Assembly (NCBI GenBank): GCA_963728875.1
Contig: CAVSLJ010000001.1
Location: 186,001 to 250,000 of the forward strand
Direction: 5' to 3'
DNA length: 64,000 nt
Source of the DNA: DASUPK01 sp963728875
GTDB lineage: Bacteria; Actinomycetota; Thermoleophilia; Solirubrobacterales; 70-9
Part shown: piece by piece, positions 9,067 through 17,095 of the stretch
Layout of the letters: the number at the start of each line of letters is the position of its first letter
Numbering within the stretch: position 1 is the first letter of the stretch
Program-made: the position numbers and the translations under genes
Notes under the pieces: model-generated
What the model saw: only the letters and a program-made list of their open reading frames with translations
What the model was told of the DNA's origin: nothing
The model's database searches: none

Positions 9067-9980
9067 CTCGCCAGCGCCACCCTCACCCCGTCCACCTCCG
9101 AGGCGAGCAGGGGGACCGGTCCCAAGTGGAGCTGATCGTCGTCGAGGGACCGCCCGGCGCGCGGCAGGAAGTAGCGCCGCTCGCAGCCCGGACAGACCAG
9201 CATGCCCTCGTCGAGCTCGGCCGACGCGATCGAGGCCTGGCAGCCCGGGCAGGCATCCAGGTAGGCGAGCAGCGATCCCTCGACCTTGGCGACCACGATC
9301 GGGGTGCCACCCACGTCGATCCTGGTGAGCTCGTCCTCGCCCAGGCCGTCGAGCTCTCCGTTCAGCTCGTGCCATCCCGACGAGCCTGGCGGTGCCGGAA
9401 TCGCCGAGCCGCCGTTCGACCCTCCGGCCTGCACGACCGGCAGCTCCGCGCCGGTGACGTCGACGGGGTTCAGCAGGTCCTGGTCCAGTCCCTCCACCTC
9501 GATGCTCACCAGATCGGGGGCGGCCTCCTCGAGCGCCGTCTTGATCGCCAGCTCGAGGGTCGAGGAGGACGCCGGGCAGCCGTCGCAGCTGCCCTCCAGG
9601 CGGAGCCGGGCGATGCCGTCCTCCAGCGAGATCAGCTCGACGTTGCCGCCGTGGGACTCCATGTAGGGCCTGACGCCGTCGAGCGCCTCGGCGACGCGCT
9701 CGTCGATCGAAACGGGATAGAGATCGTGGATCAGCATCAGGCTGGCGACGACGCCGTCGTCCACCAGCCGCTGCTTGATGTCGGCCGCACTCTGGTCCGC
9801 ATCCAGGATCTCGACGATCCTGGTCAGTCCGAGGCCGTACATGTCGATCACGGCGGCCATCAGGTCCTCCGCGGCCCGGCGGGATCCCGCGTCGGGGATT
9901 CTCTCGACCTGCGCGGTCAGCTCCTCGACCCTCTGGATGAGGGCCTCGGGGCTGACCGCTTCGGATCTCTCGCCTGGCAT
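9063..9980 (-). CDS. hhyE: NifU-domain protein with Rieske-like four-Cys domain
   Basis: This 305-aa two-domain iron-sulfur protein has a helical N-terminus, then a NifU C-terminal-type domain (about 85-165) with the cluster motif CDGCPAS. A linker leads to a Rieske-like beta domain (about 205-300). There the expected C-x-H and C-x2-H pairs are replaced by CPGC and CPGC, so it would bind metal with four Cys, rubredoxin- or zinc-ribbon-like. It lies immediately downstream of the large subunit, where mycobacterial group 1h operons carry the proposed electron-relay protein HhyE. I infer electron transfer from the hydrogenase towards quinone. Confidence 0.75.
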   Translation of the reverse strand: MPGERSEAVSPEALIQRVEELTAQVERIPDAGSRRAAEDLMAAVIDMYGLGLTRIVEILDADQSAADIKQRLVDDGVVASLMLIHDLYPVSIDERVAEALDGVRPYMESHGGNVELISLEDGIARLRLEGSCDGCPASSSTLELAIKTALEEAAPDLVSIEVEGLDQDLLNPVDVTGAELPVVQAGGSNGGSAIPAPPGSSGWHELNGELDGLGEDELTRIDVGGTPIVVAKVEGSLLAYLDACPGCQASIASAELDEGMLVCPGCERRYFLPRAGRSLDDDQLHLGPVPLLASEVDGVRVALAR

Positions 9981-9999
9981 AGCTCGCTCCTCGCGCCGA

Positions 10000-11784
10000 T
10001 CAGGAGAGGCCGGTCGGCGTGTGGGTCACCTTGCGGACCTGGCCACCGCGCTGGTTGTACATGTGGACGCCGCAGGGCAGGCACGGGTCGAAGCTCCGCA
10101 CCGCCCGCATGATGTCCACACCCTTGAAATTCTCGGGGCCGTTCTCCTCGAAGATCGGCGTGTTCTGCACCGCATCCTCGTATGGCCCCGGCGTCCCGTA
10201 GGTGTCGCGCGGGTTGCTGTTCCATGGGGTGGGCGGGTAGGGCTGGTAGTTCGCGACCTTGCCGTCCTGAATGACCATGTGATGCGAGAGCACGCCACGG
10301 GCGGCCTCGCAGAAGCCGACCGAGACGGCCTCCTTCGGCACCTTGAAGTCGTTCCACGACTTCGTCCGGCCCTCACGCACCTCCGTCAGCGCCCGCTCCA
10401 GGTTGTGAAGGGCGATCAGGGCCGAGTAGGCCTCGTGGTAGGTGCGCGCCCGGTCGCGCTCGATCGCGTTCGACTTCTCCGGGATCTTCCACTCGAGCTC
10501 CATCTCGGGCTTCGAGGCGGTCCTCGGCAGGACCATCTTGATGCTCTCGCCCGTCGCCTTCGCGTAGCCGAAGTCGACGAGGCCGGCCTTCGCGGTCACC
10601 CATGAGCGGGCGAACGGCCCGCCGCCGGTGTCGCAGGCGACGTAGGCGTCGTTGCGCTGGTCGTAGATCCGCGGCGACGCCACCCAGCTGTACTTGTCCT
10701 GCCAGTCGCGCTTCTGCGGCTTCGGCAGGGTCACCTTGTTCCACGGGTGGCGCTTGTCGACCGGGTTGCCGAGCGGATCCTCGGTGACGAACGTCTCCTC
10801 GTTCGTCCAGTCGTCGAAGTACGAGCTCCCCAGCAGGATCCTGATCATCAGGTTGATCTCGACCAGGTCGGTCGTGATCAGCTCGCCCTTCAGCACGACG
10901 CCGGGGGTGATGTAGCGCTTCCGCCCCCACTCGGTCATGTTGCGGTAGTCGTAGTCGACGTAGTCGGGGTCGTCGAAGTAGCCCCAGCAGACCAGGTCGG
11001 TGTCGCGGTAGCCGACCATGTCGTACCCCGGCAACTCCTGAAGGAAGAAGTCGTAGAGGTCGTCGTGCATCGGCACCGCACGCTTGACGTAGTCGATGTA
11101 CCGCATCAGCCGCACGTAGTAGTCCGTGCAGGTCTGGTGCGTGATGTCCACCGACACCCCGCCGGGCATGATCGTCGACGGGTGGGTGTGCCGTCCGCCG
11201 AACAGGCAGTACATCTCCCTCGTGTAGCGGGCCACCTGCAGCGTCTCCAGATAGAAGTCGCCGGTGAACGGGTTGAGCGACCGCATGATGTCGGCGATCG
11301 TCTTGTAGCCGTGGATGTCCTGACCGGGCGCCGCCGTCTGCTCCGCCTTCTGGAGCAGGGTGGGGTTCGTCTCCTTGACCATCTGCTCGCAGAAGTCCAC
11401 GTTCGCCATGCAGTCGTTGAAGATCGCGTGGTCGAACATGTAGTCCGCGGTCTCGGCGAGGTTGTAGCCGAGGTCACCGAGGGCGGGCGGCTTCACGCCG
11501 TACGCCATGTTCTGGTTGAGGCACGAGGTGGTGCAGTGGTTGTCGCCGCAGATCCCGCAGATGCGGCTGGTGATGAAGTGCGTGTCCCGCGGGTCGATCC
11601 CCTTCATGAAGATGTCGAACCCCCGGAAGATCATCGAGGTCGAGTAGGCCTTCTCCACCTTCTTGGCGTCGAAGTCGATCTCAGTGTGGATCCCGAGGCT
11701 GCCTACGATCCGGGTGATCGGATCCCAGGACATCTCCTTGACGGCGACCTTCTTCGATGTCGTCGGAGTCTCTGTGCTTGCCAT
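10000..11784 (-). CDS. hhyL: [NiFe]-hydrogenase large subunit, group 1h
   Basis: This 594-aa catalytic subunit oxidises H2 at a Ni-Fe(CN)2CO centre. The L1 motif RICGICGDNHC (C76, C79) and L2 motif DPCLPCGVH (C568, C571) supply the four metal-binding cysteines. Twenty residues follow H574 and should be clipped by the operon's endopeptidase. Length and the GICGDNHCTTSC context fit the actinobacterial high-affinity group 1h/5 enzymes that consume atmospheric H2. There is no export signal. It is followed after 19 nt by the NifU-type gene and preceded by the small subunit. Confidence 0.95.
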   Translation of the reverse strand: MASTETPTTSKKVAVKEMSWDPITRIVGSLGIHTEIDFDAKKVEKAYSTSMIFRGFDIFMKGIDPRDTHFITSRICGICGDNHCTTSCLNQNMAYGVKPPALGDLGYNLAETADYMFDHAIFNDCMANVDFCEQMVKETNPTLLQKAEQTAAPGQDIHGYKTIADIMRSLNPFTGDFYLETLQVARYTREMYCLFGGRHTHPSTIMPGGVSVDITHQTCTDYYVRLMRYIDYVKRAVPMHDDLYDFFLQELPGYDMVGYRDTDLVCWGYFDDPDYVDYDYRNMTEWGRKRYITPGVVLKGELITTDLVEINLMIRILLGSSYFDDWTNEETFVTEDPLGNPVDKRHPWNKVTLPKPQKRDWQDKYSWVASPRIYDQRNDAYVACDTGGGPFARSWVTAKAGLVDFGYAKATGESIKMVLPRTASKPEMELEWKIPEKSNAIERDRARTYHEAYSALIALHNLERALTEVREGRTKSWNDFKVPKEAVSVGFCEAARGVLSHHMVIQDGKVANYQPYPPTPWNSNPRDTYGTPGPYEDAVQNTPIFEENGPENFKGVDIMRAVRSFDPCLPCGVHMYNQRGGQVRKVTHTPTGLS

Positions 11785-11820
11785 GTTGGTCTCTCTCCTC
11801 TTTCTCTCGAAGTTGATCGC

Positions 11821-12909
11821 CTAGGACCCGGGCGGCGCGTAGCCGGCGGATCGGGACTTGTAGCCGCTGCTGAGCTGGTTGCCGGGCCTCCTCCATTCCG
11901 GCTCGACGTCGAACTTCTTGCGGATGTTCCGCTTGCGGAAGCCGCGCACGATCGGTCCGATCGTGAACTTCTCGAGGGTCGAAGCAAAGCCGCCCCAGCG
12001 GTCCTCGTCCATGAACGGCATGTACTTGTCGGGGAAGCCGGGCATCGTGCAGGCCATGCAGATGCCGCCGACATTCGGGCAGCCGCCGACCCCGCTCTGC
12101 CAGCCGCGGATCGGGACGTTGCACTTCACGACGGGCCCCTTGCAGCCGAGCTTCACCATGCAGCGGTGATCGGAGCCGTACTCGGTCGCGAACTCGCCCT
12201 GCTCCGAGAAGCCGCCCCGGTTGCAGGACTCGCGGACGGTGCGGCCGAACAGCCAGGTCGGCCGGTGCGCGTCGTCGAGGTCGGGAACCGGCGCCCGCCC
12301 CGCGAGGTGCATCGCCAGATAGAGCAGGGACTCGGTCGTGTTGTCTGGCTGGACCGGGCAGCCGGGGATGTTCACCACCGGCAGGCCCGCGGACGATTTC
12401 CAGTCCCAGCCGAGGTAGTCGGCCACCCCCATCGCCCCGGTCGGGTTGTTCTTCATCGCCGGGATGCCGCCGTAGGTGGCGCAGGTGCCGAGTGCGACGA
12501 CGGCGGCGGCCTTGGGCGCCAGGCGGTCGACCCACTCGTTCGTGGTGATCGGCTGGCCCGTCTGCGGGTCGGTTCCCATCGCCGACCAGTGGCCCTCGCC
12601 CGAGAGCTCCTCGTTCGGGATCGAGCCCTCGACGATCAGGACGAACGGGTCGAGCTTGCCTGCCTCGGCGTCGTACCAGGCCTGCATGAACTCGTCGCCG
12701 TTCTCGTAGGCGAGCACCGGGTTGTGGACGATCACCTTCGGCATCCCGGGGATCGCCTGGGTGACGATGTCCTCGAGGCTGGGATCGACGGCCGAGGTCA
12801 TGGCGACCGAGTCGCCATCGCAGCTGAGGCCGGTCGTCATCCAGATGACATGGGCTTCCACCGCCTCCGTCTTGGCTTGGTCTGGAACGAACTCCACTGC
12901 GTTGGCCAT
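11821..12909 (-). CDS. hhyS: [NiFe]-hydrogenase small subunit, group 1h
   Basis: This 362-aa electron-relay subunit has no Tat signal, so the enzyme is cytoplasmic. The proximal cluster motif is LSCDGDS: C30 with Asp33 where most hydrogenases have Cys, plus C143 and C184. This 3Cys-1Asp ligation is known from the Cupriavidus actinobacterial-type enzyme. The distal/medial region has C229, C250, C256, C263, C277, C284 and C287. The His that normally ligates the distal cluster (TVHExC) is Arg226 here (TVRESC), which is unusual. There is no C-terminal membrane helix. Confidence 0.94.
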   Translation of the reverse strand: MANAVEFVPDQAKTEAVEAHVIWMTTGLSCDGDSVAMTSAVDPSLEDIVTQAIPGMPKVIVHNPVLAYENGDEFMQAWYDAEAGKLDPFVLIVEGSIPNEELSGEGHWSAMGTDPQTGQPITTNEWVDRLAPKAAAVVALGTCATYGGIPAMKNNPTGAMGVADYLGWDWKSSAGLPVVNIPGCPVQPDNTTESLLYLAMHLAGRAPVPDLDDAHRPTWLFGRTVRESCNRGGFSEQGEFATEYGSDHRCMVKLGCKGPVVKCNVPIRGWQSGVGGCPNVGGICMACTMPGFPDKYMPFMDEDRWGGFASTLEKFTIGPIVRGFRKRNIRKKFDVEPEWRRPGNQLSSGYKSRSAGYAPPGS

Positions 12910-12940
12910 CTCTCCTCCTGTCGGTTACACGATCAAGCTC

Positions 12941-14035
12941 TCAGCAGATCCGAGGCAGCGGATCGCCCACCAATTGGTCCATCACTCGCCGGCCGCCGAA
13001 GGCGGTCTCCACCAGCACCATCCCGGGCGGCTCCGTCTTCACCTCTCCGATCTCCGCCGCGTCCTCGCAGCCGGGCACGCATCGCAGGCTTGCCAGAGCC
13101 TGCTCCGCCCGCTCCGCAGCGACGAACGCCACCAGCTTCCCCTCGTTGGCGACGTACATCGGGTCGATGCCGAGCATCTCGGCCGCGCCGGCGACGGCGG
13201 GGTTGACCGGCACATCGGCCTCGCGGACGCCGATCGAGACCCCCGACGAACGGGCCAGCTCGTTCAGCACCGAGGCCGCCCCGCCGCGGGTCGCATCGCG
13301 GATGCAGTGCAGGGACTCTCCGGCGGCCTCGAGCAGGGCGTCGACGGCCGGCCAGAGCGGACGCGTGTCGGAGAGGATCTCGGCGTCAAGCGAGAACTCG
13401 TCCCGCGCGAGCATGATCGCCGAGCCGTGGTCGCCGACCGTGCCTGAGACGAGCACGCGGTCGCCGGGCCGGAGCCCCTGGGGTGAGAGGGCCGCCCGCG
13501 GATCCAGCTTGCCGATCCCGGCGGTGCAGATGTACATGCCATCCGCGTGGCCGCGCTCGACGACCTTGGTGTCCCCAGTGACGATCTCGACCTCGGCGGC
13601 CTCGGCCGCCGATGCGATCGCCTCGACCTCCGCGCGCAAGTCGTCCGCCGGCAGCCCCTCCTCGAGGATCAGGGACAGGCTCAGGGCCCTCGGCTTCGCG
13701 CCCGACACCGCCAGGTCGTTCGCGGTGCCGTTGACGGCGAGCTCGCCGATCGAGCCGCCGGGGAAGCGAATGGGACGGACGACGTAGCTGTCGGTCGAGA
13801 TCGCGATTCCGACATCGTCGATCGTCACCACGCCGGCATCCCCCATCTGCTCGAGGGTCTCGCCCTCCTTCGCCAGCGCGGGAACGAGCAGTCCCTCGAT
13901 CAGCGTCTGGGACGCCTTCCCACCGGCGCCGTGCGCCATGGTCACGGTCTCGTCCTTGAAACGCGGGCGCTTGGCGCGCGCGGTCTCGATGATGTCGAGG
14001 ACCTTGCGCTCGCGCTCGGAGACGGCGGAATCCAT
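12941..14035 (-). CDS. hypE: HypE, carbamoyl dehydratase
   Basis: HypE (364 aa) receives the carbamoyl group from HypF on its C-terminal cysteine and dehydrates it to thiocyanate, the CN donor. The protein ends exactly in PRIC, the required C-terminus. It has the PurM-like fold with MAHGAGGKASQTLI (about residue 30), TIDDVGIAISTDSYVV, and the ATP-binding ISDTRPLW/CIRDATRGG segments. The start ATG at 14035 shares one base with the hypD stop (TGATG), so coupling is tight. Confidence 0.93.
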   Translation of the reverse strand: MDSAVSERERKVLDIIETARAKRPRFKDETVTMAHGAGGKASQTLIEGLLVPALAKEGETLEQMGDAGVVTIDDVGIAISTDSYVVRPIRFPGGSIGELAVNGTANDLAVSGAKPRALSLSLILEEGLPADDLRAEVEAIASAAEAAEVEIVTGDTKVVERGHADGMYICTAGIGKLDPRAALSPQGLRPGDRVLVSGTVGDHGSAIMLARDEFSLDAEILSDTRPLWPAVDALLEAAGESLHCIRDATRGGAASVLNELARSSGVSIGVREADVPVNPAVAGAAEMLGIDPMYVANEGKLVAFVAAERAEQALASLRCVPGCEDAAEIGEVKTEPPGMVLVETAFGGRRVMDQLVGDPLPRIC

Positions 14036-15156
14036 CAGACGAGCTCCTTCTCTCGCGCGAAGCGGCCGTAGTTGTAGTAGGCGGCGCAGGCCCCCTCCGG
14101 CGAGACCATGCAGGTCCCGATCGCGTGCTCCGGCGTGCAGGCCGTGCCGAAGACCTTGCACTCGTAGGGCTTGATCACGCCCTTCAGCACCTCGCCGCAC
14201 TGGCACGCCTTCGGATCGGCGACCCGCACGCCGGGCACCCCGAAGCGCTGCTCGGCGTCGAGCTCGGCGTAAGCGTCGCTGAGCCGGAGCGCGCTCTGGG
14301 AGATGAACCCGAGTCCTCTCCACTCGAAGTGCGGCCGCAGCTCGAAGACCTCCGACAACACCTTGAGCGCCGCGGGGTTTCCGTCGTATGGGACCACCCG
14401 GCTGTACTGGTTCTCGACCTCGCAGCGGCCCTCGCCCAGCTGGGCCAGGATCATGCGGATCGCCTGGAGGATGTCCAGCGGCTCGAACCCCGCGACCACG
14501 ACCGGCTTCCCGTAGTCCTTCGGGATGAACTCGAAGGGGCGGCAGCCGACCACCGTCGAGACGTGTCCCGGGCCGATGAAGCCATCGAGCCGAAGGTCCG
14601 GGGAATCGAGCAGCGCCCGCAGCGGCGGCACGATCGTGACGTGATTGCACATGCACGAGAAGTTGGCGACGCCCTCGGCGCGAGCCCGCTTCAGGGTCAA
14701 GGCGGTCGAGGGCGCGGTCGTCTCGAACCCGATTGCGAAGAAGACGACCTGGCGGTCCGGGTTCTGCTTCGCGAGCCGCAGGGCGTCGAGCGGCGAATAC
14801 ACCATGCGGATGTCCGCGCCGTCGGCCTTCGCCTCGGTCAGGGTCTGATCCGACCCCGGCACCCGCATCATGTCGCCGAAGCAGGTGAAGATGATGTCGT
14901 TCTCCGTGGCCATCGCGATCCCGTCGTCGACGCGTCCCATGGGGATCACGCAGACCGGACATCCCGGGCCGTGGACCAGCTCCACGTTCTCGGGGAGCAG
15001 GTCGTCGATGCCGTACTTGTAGATCGAGTGCGTGTGCCCGCCGCACACTTCCATCAGCTTGTAGTGTCGGCCCGGCTCGACGGCCTCGAGGATCTTCCCC
15101 GCCAGCGCCCGGCCGAGCTCGGCGTCGCGGAACTCGTCCATGTAGCGCATCGTCAT
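14035..15156 (-). CDS. hypD: HypD, Fe(CN)2CO assembly scaffold
   Basis: HypD (373 aa) carries a [4Fe-4S] cluster and, with HypC, builds the Fe(CN)2CO unit. Conserved motifs are visible: EVCGGHTHSIYKYG (about 38-50), HGPGCPVCVIP (about 65-75), the GFETTAPSTA segment and VAGFEPLDIL. The C-terminal cysteines (CQCGEVLKG, CTPEHAIGTCMVSPEGAC) form the cluster-binding region. It follows the HypC-like gene with an ATGA overlap and precedes hypE. Confidence 0.94.
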   Translation of the reverse strand: MTMRYMDEFRDAELGRALAGKILEAVEPGRHYKLMEVCGGHTHSIYKYGIDDLLPENVELVHGPGCPVCVIPMGRVDDGIAMATENDIIFTCFGDMMRVPGSDQTLTEAKADGADIRMVYSPLDALRLAKQNPDRQVVFFAIGFETTAPSTALTLKRARAEGVANFSCMCNHVTIVPPLRALLDSPDLRLDGFIGPGHVSTVVGCRPFEFIPKDYGKPVVVAGFEPLDILQAIRMILAQLGEGRCEVENQYSRVVPYDGNPAALKVLSEVFELRPHFEWRGLGFISQSALRLSDAYAELDAEQRFGVPGVRVADPKACQCGEVLKGVIKPYECKVFGTACTPEHAIGTCMVSPEGACAAYYNYGRFAREKELV

Positions 15157-15398
15157 CGCGCCACCTCGCTCGTGGCATGCGCGATCGCCGTGCCGGCGTG
15201 GACCAGCAGCTGGTCTCCTTCGGAGACGGGCGCCACCAGGGCGATCTCGACTGTGCTGCGCTCCCCGTCGCCCTCCGTCGCGCAGAGGGCGAGCTCGCGC
15301 TCAGTGTCGATGCGGATTACCCGCATCTCGATCGCCTCATCCCCACAGGTGATGCATCCCGTCGTGTGCTCGCAATCGGGGATGAGGCGGTCGGTCAT
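15153..15398 (-). CDS. Second HypC/HupF-like chaperone
   Basis: This small protein of 81 aa looks like a divergent HypC-family member. It lacks the canonical N-terminal MCLAIP start and instead has CEHTTGCITCGDEAIEMRV, followed by an OB-fold-like half (TVEIALVAPVSEGDQLLVHAGTAIA) matching HypC beta strands. The start ATG at 15398 follows GGAG; an upstream ATG at 15449 would add 17 residues. It lies between hypC and hypD with an ATGA overlap to hypD, so it probably joins the same Fe-ligand assembly complex. Its CxTC pair may take the place of the usual Cys2. Confidence 0.65.
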   Translation of the reverse strand: MTDRLIPDCEHTTGCITCGDEAIEMRVIRIDTERELALCATEGDGERSTVEIALVAPVSEGDQLLVHAGTAIAHATSEVAR

Positions 15399-15465
15399 TC
15401 TCCGGGGCTCCTCTCGCCACAGCCGGGACGGAAGCGACGCCGCGTCCACATGCAGTACCGGCTCG

Positions 15466-15744
15466 TCATTCGATCACGCTCGCCTTCAGCTCCTCGAGCT
15501 CCTGCTCGTAATCCTGGCCCATGCCCTCCAGCAGGCTGAGCGTGGCGCGCGCCTCCTCCTCGTCCACCTTGGAGATCGCGAAGCCCACGTGTATGAGGAC
15601 CCAATCGCCGGGTACCGCCCCCTCGCCCTCCTCGTCCAGGAGCCCCACGTTGACATTCCGCTGGACGCCAGCGACATCGACCTTCGCGAGGCGGTTCGTC
15701 TCGTCAACCAATTCCACCACCTGGCCTGGAATGGCCAAACACAT
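15466..15744 (-). CDS. hypC: HypC hydrogenase chaperone
   Basis: HypC (92 aa) binds the Fe moiety with HypD and then the large-subunit precursor. The start MCLAIPGQVVE is canonical, with Cys2 as the iron ligand. The OB-fold follows (NRLAKVDVAGVQRNVNVGLL ... PGDWVLIHVGFAISKVDEEEA), and the tail is acidic and helical. The ATG at 15744 is preceded by GAGAGGAGC. It is the first gene of the hydrogenase operon, about 37 nt from a predicted transcription start. Confidence 0.92.
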   Translation of the reverse strand: MCLAIPGQVVELVDETNRLAKVDVAGVQRNVNVGLLDEEGEGAVPGDWVLIHVGFAISKVDEEEARATLSLLEGMGQDYEQELEELKASVIE

Positions 15745-15787
15745 CCTCGGCTCCTCTCCGACCCGGGGCGCTATGCCCCGGGCCGCG

Positions 15788-15816
15788 AACCTACTCCCAG
15801 ATTCGGGAGGTGTCAA
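15788..15816 (-). promoter_or_regulatory. Promoter of the hydrogenase operon with spacer dyad
   Basis: On the minus strand, TTGACA (15816-15811) and TAGGTT (15793-15788) are separated by exactly 17 nt, a good housekeeping-type promoter. The spacer is almost filled by an inverted repeat, CTCCC-N6-GGGAG (15794-15809), placed where a bound repressor would block RNA polymerase. The predicted start is near 15781, leaving a 37-nt leader before hypC. No other strong promoter was seen before hypF ends, so the whole 14-kb cluster may be one transcript. Confidence 0.65.
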
Positions 15817-15857
15817 GAAAAACAATGAGGCGCCGGTAATTCAGGCGGTGGGCGACA

Positions 15858-16151
15858 ATGGTGCGGATGCCCGAAGAGGACCTGCTCGCCCGCGAAATCT
15901 TTGTCGGCGACGCCTACAAGGCGTTCGGAGAGCTGACCGCTGAGGACGCGAGGGCGCTGGCGGAGCAGTTCAGCGGGCTGAGCGGCGGCGGGCTCGAGCA
16001 GAAGGTCGCGCCCGTCGGGAGGGCTTGGCGCGAGCTGGCGGAAGCGATCGAGCAGCGCGGCGCGGCGACGGTGGCAGAACTCGGTATCAAGGAGGCCGCC
16101 AAGCGGGCCGAGCAATTGCGGGTAGTGCCCCCGGGAGGGGCGTGGCTCTAG
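15858..16151 (+). CDS. Hypothetical helical protein
   Basis: This protein of 97 aa is divergent from the hydrogenase operon. It is predicted all-helical and has no Cys cluster, signal peptide or membrane segment. Residues 10-75 are amphipathic (AREIFVGDAYKAFGELTAEDA ...). An alternative ATG at 15867 would drop three residues. I do not recognise a family. Because its 5' region abuts the hydrogenase promoter, it might be co-regulated, but this is only positional. Confidence 0.5.
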   Translation: MVRMPEEDLLAREIFVGDAYKAFGELTAEDARALAEQFSGLSGGGLEQKVAPVGRAWRELAEAIEQRGAATVAELGIKEAAKRAEQLRVVPPGGAWL

Positions 16152-16164
16152 CCTGGGCCGACGC

Positions 16165-16539
16165 CTAGCCCCAGGGCATCTGCATGTAGCCGCTGTCGAC
16201 CGGCACGCCGATCAGCAGCGCGCGGACGTTCGCGTCCGATTCGTTCCGGATCGTCCGGTTCACCTCGGGCGCGAAGCGGCAGAACGTGCCGGCGGGAGCG
16301 TCGTGCTCCTCGCCGTCCGTGACGATCCTTCCCTGGCCCTCCAGGATGATGAAGACCTCCTCCTGGTTGTCTCCGCTGTGATCGTGGGCGGGAATCTCGC
16401 CGCCGGCTGCGATGTCGACGACGTTGAAGCCGAATGCCTCGGCGCCCAGCGTCTTGCGGGCGAGCCGCCAGGTCGCTCCCCCGCTCCCCTCCATCTCCTC
16501 GAACTCGTCGATGCTCTTGATCGTGTAGCCCTCGGCCAT
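16165..16539 (-). CDS. Cupin-domain protein
   Basis: This single-domain cupin of 124 aa shows the metal-binding motif 1 (IPAHDHSGDNQEEVFIILEGQG, about 50-72), with two His and a Glu positions, and a weaker motif 2 (DAPAGTFCRFAPEVNRTIRN, about 80-100) in which the usual His is lost. Proteins of this size are enzymes or binding proteins for small ligands. Nothing in the neighbourhood fixes a substrate. It is transcribed away from the SnoaL-like gene. Confidence 0.7.
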   Translation of the reverse strand: MAEGYTIKSIDEFEEMEGSGGATWRLARKTLGAEAFGFNVVDIAAGGEIPAHDHSGDNQEEVFIILEGQGRIVTDGEEHDAPAGTFCRFAPEVNRTIRNESDANVRALLIGVPVDSGYMQMPWG

Positions 16540-16562
16540 CGCTCCTCCTCCGGTTATTCCCC

Positions 16563-16591
16563 TTGTCTCTTCCGGGAAGCGAACATATCCT
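16563..16591 (+). promoter_or_regulatory. Promoter for leaderless SnoaL-like gene
   Basis: TTGTCT (16563-16568) and TATCCT (16586-16591) are spaced by 17 nt. The -10 box ends only 6 nt before the GTG start at 16598, so the transcript should begin at or next to the start codon without a Shine-Dalgarno sequence. This is the clearest of several leaderless-looking starts in the window. Confidence 0.5.
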
Positions 16592-16597
16592 CTTCCC

Positions 16598-17032
16598 GTG
16601 GGAGACGACTCGGCTCAGAGTCTCGAGGAGGCGATCGGGCGTTACAACGACGCCTGGAACGACCACGACCTCGACGCCATCATCTCGATGCACGCTCCCG
16701 ACATGGTCTTCGAGAACCACACGGCCGGTGAGTCGGCGCAGGGCCCGGACGAGGTCCGCGAGCACATCGGCTCGATCTTCGAAAGCTGGCCGGACCTGCA
16801 TTTCGACACGCGCAGGCTCTACGTCCGCGACGGCGTCGTCACGCAGGAGTGGACCGCGAGAGCGACGCACACGAACACGATGCGCCGCGGCGACCTGGTC
16901 GCCGAGCCCACCGGCGAGAAGATCGAGTGGCGCGGAGTCGACGTGATCCCCTACGAGGGCGGCCTGATCAAGCGCAAGGACGTCTACTCGGACTCCGTCT
17001 CGATCCTCCGCCAGGTCGGCCTGCTCGACTGA
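16598..17032 (+). CDS. SnoaL/NTF2-like protein
   Basis: This protein of 144 aa has the cone-shaped NTF2-like fold: N-terminal helix (LEEAIGRYNDAWNDHDLDAIISMHAPD), the FENHTAG strand, and WPDLHFDTRRLYVRDGVVTQEWTA in the beta sheet. Members are ester cyclases, dehydratases or ligand binders; catalytic residues cannot be assigned here. The start is a GTG right behind a -10 box, hence probably leaderless. It is one of three SnoaL-like proteins in this window. Confidence 0.7.
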   Translation: MGDDSAQSLEEAIGRYNDAWNDHDLDAIISMHAPDMVFENHTAGESAQGPDEVREHIGSIFESWPDLHFDTRRLYVRDGVVTQEWTARATHTNTMRRGDLVAEPTGEKIEWRGVDVIPYEGGLIKRKDVYSDSVSILRQVGLLD

Positions 17033-17095
17033 CCGGAACCAGGCCGTAACCCTCCGGCGCTGCCCGGCGCTTAGGCAGGTGGGGAGTCAATTGCC

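Noticed and set aside
10747..13206. An 819-codon plus-strand open frame over the hydrogenase subunits
   Set aside because: It is His/Val/Asp/Arg-rich antisense of two well-supported hydrogenase genes, and has no family-like motifs.
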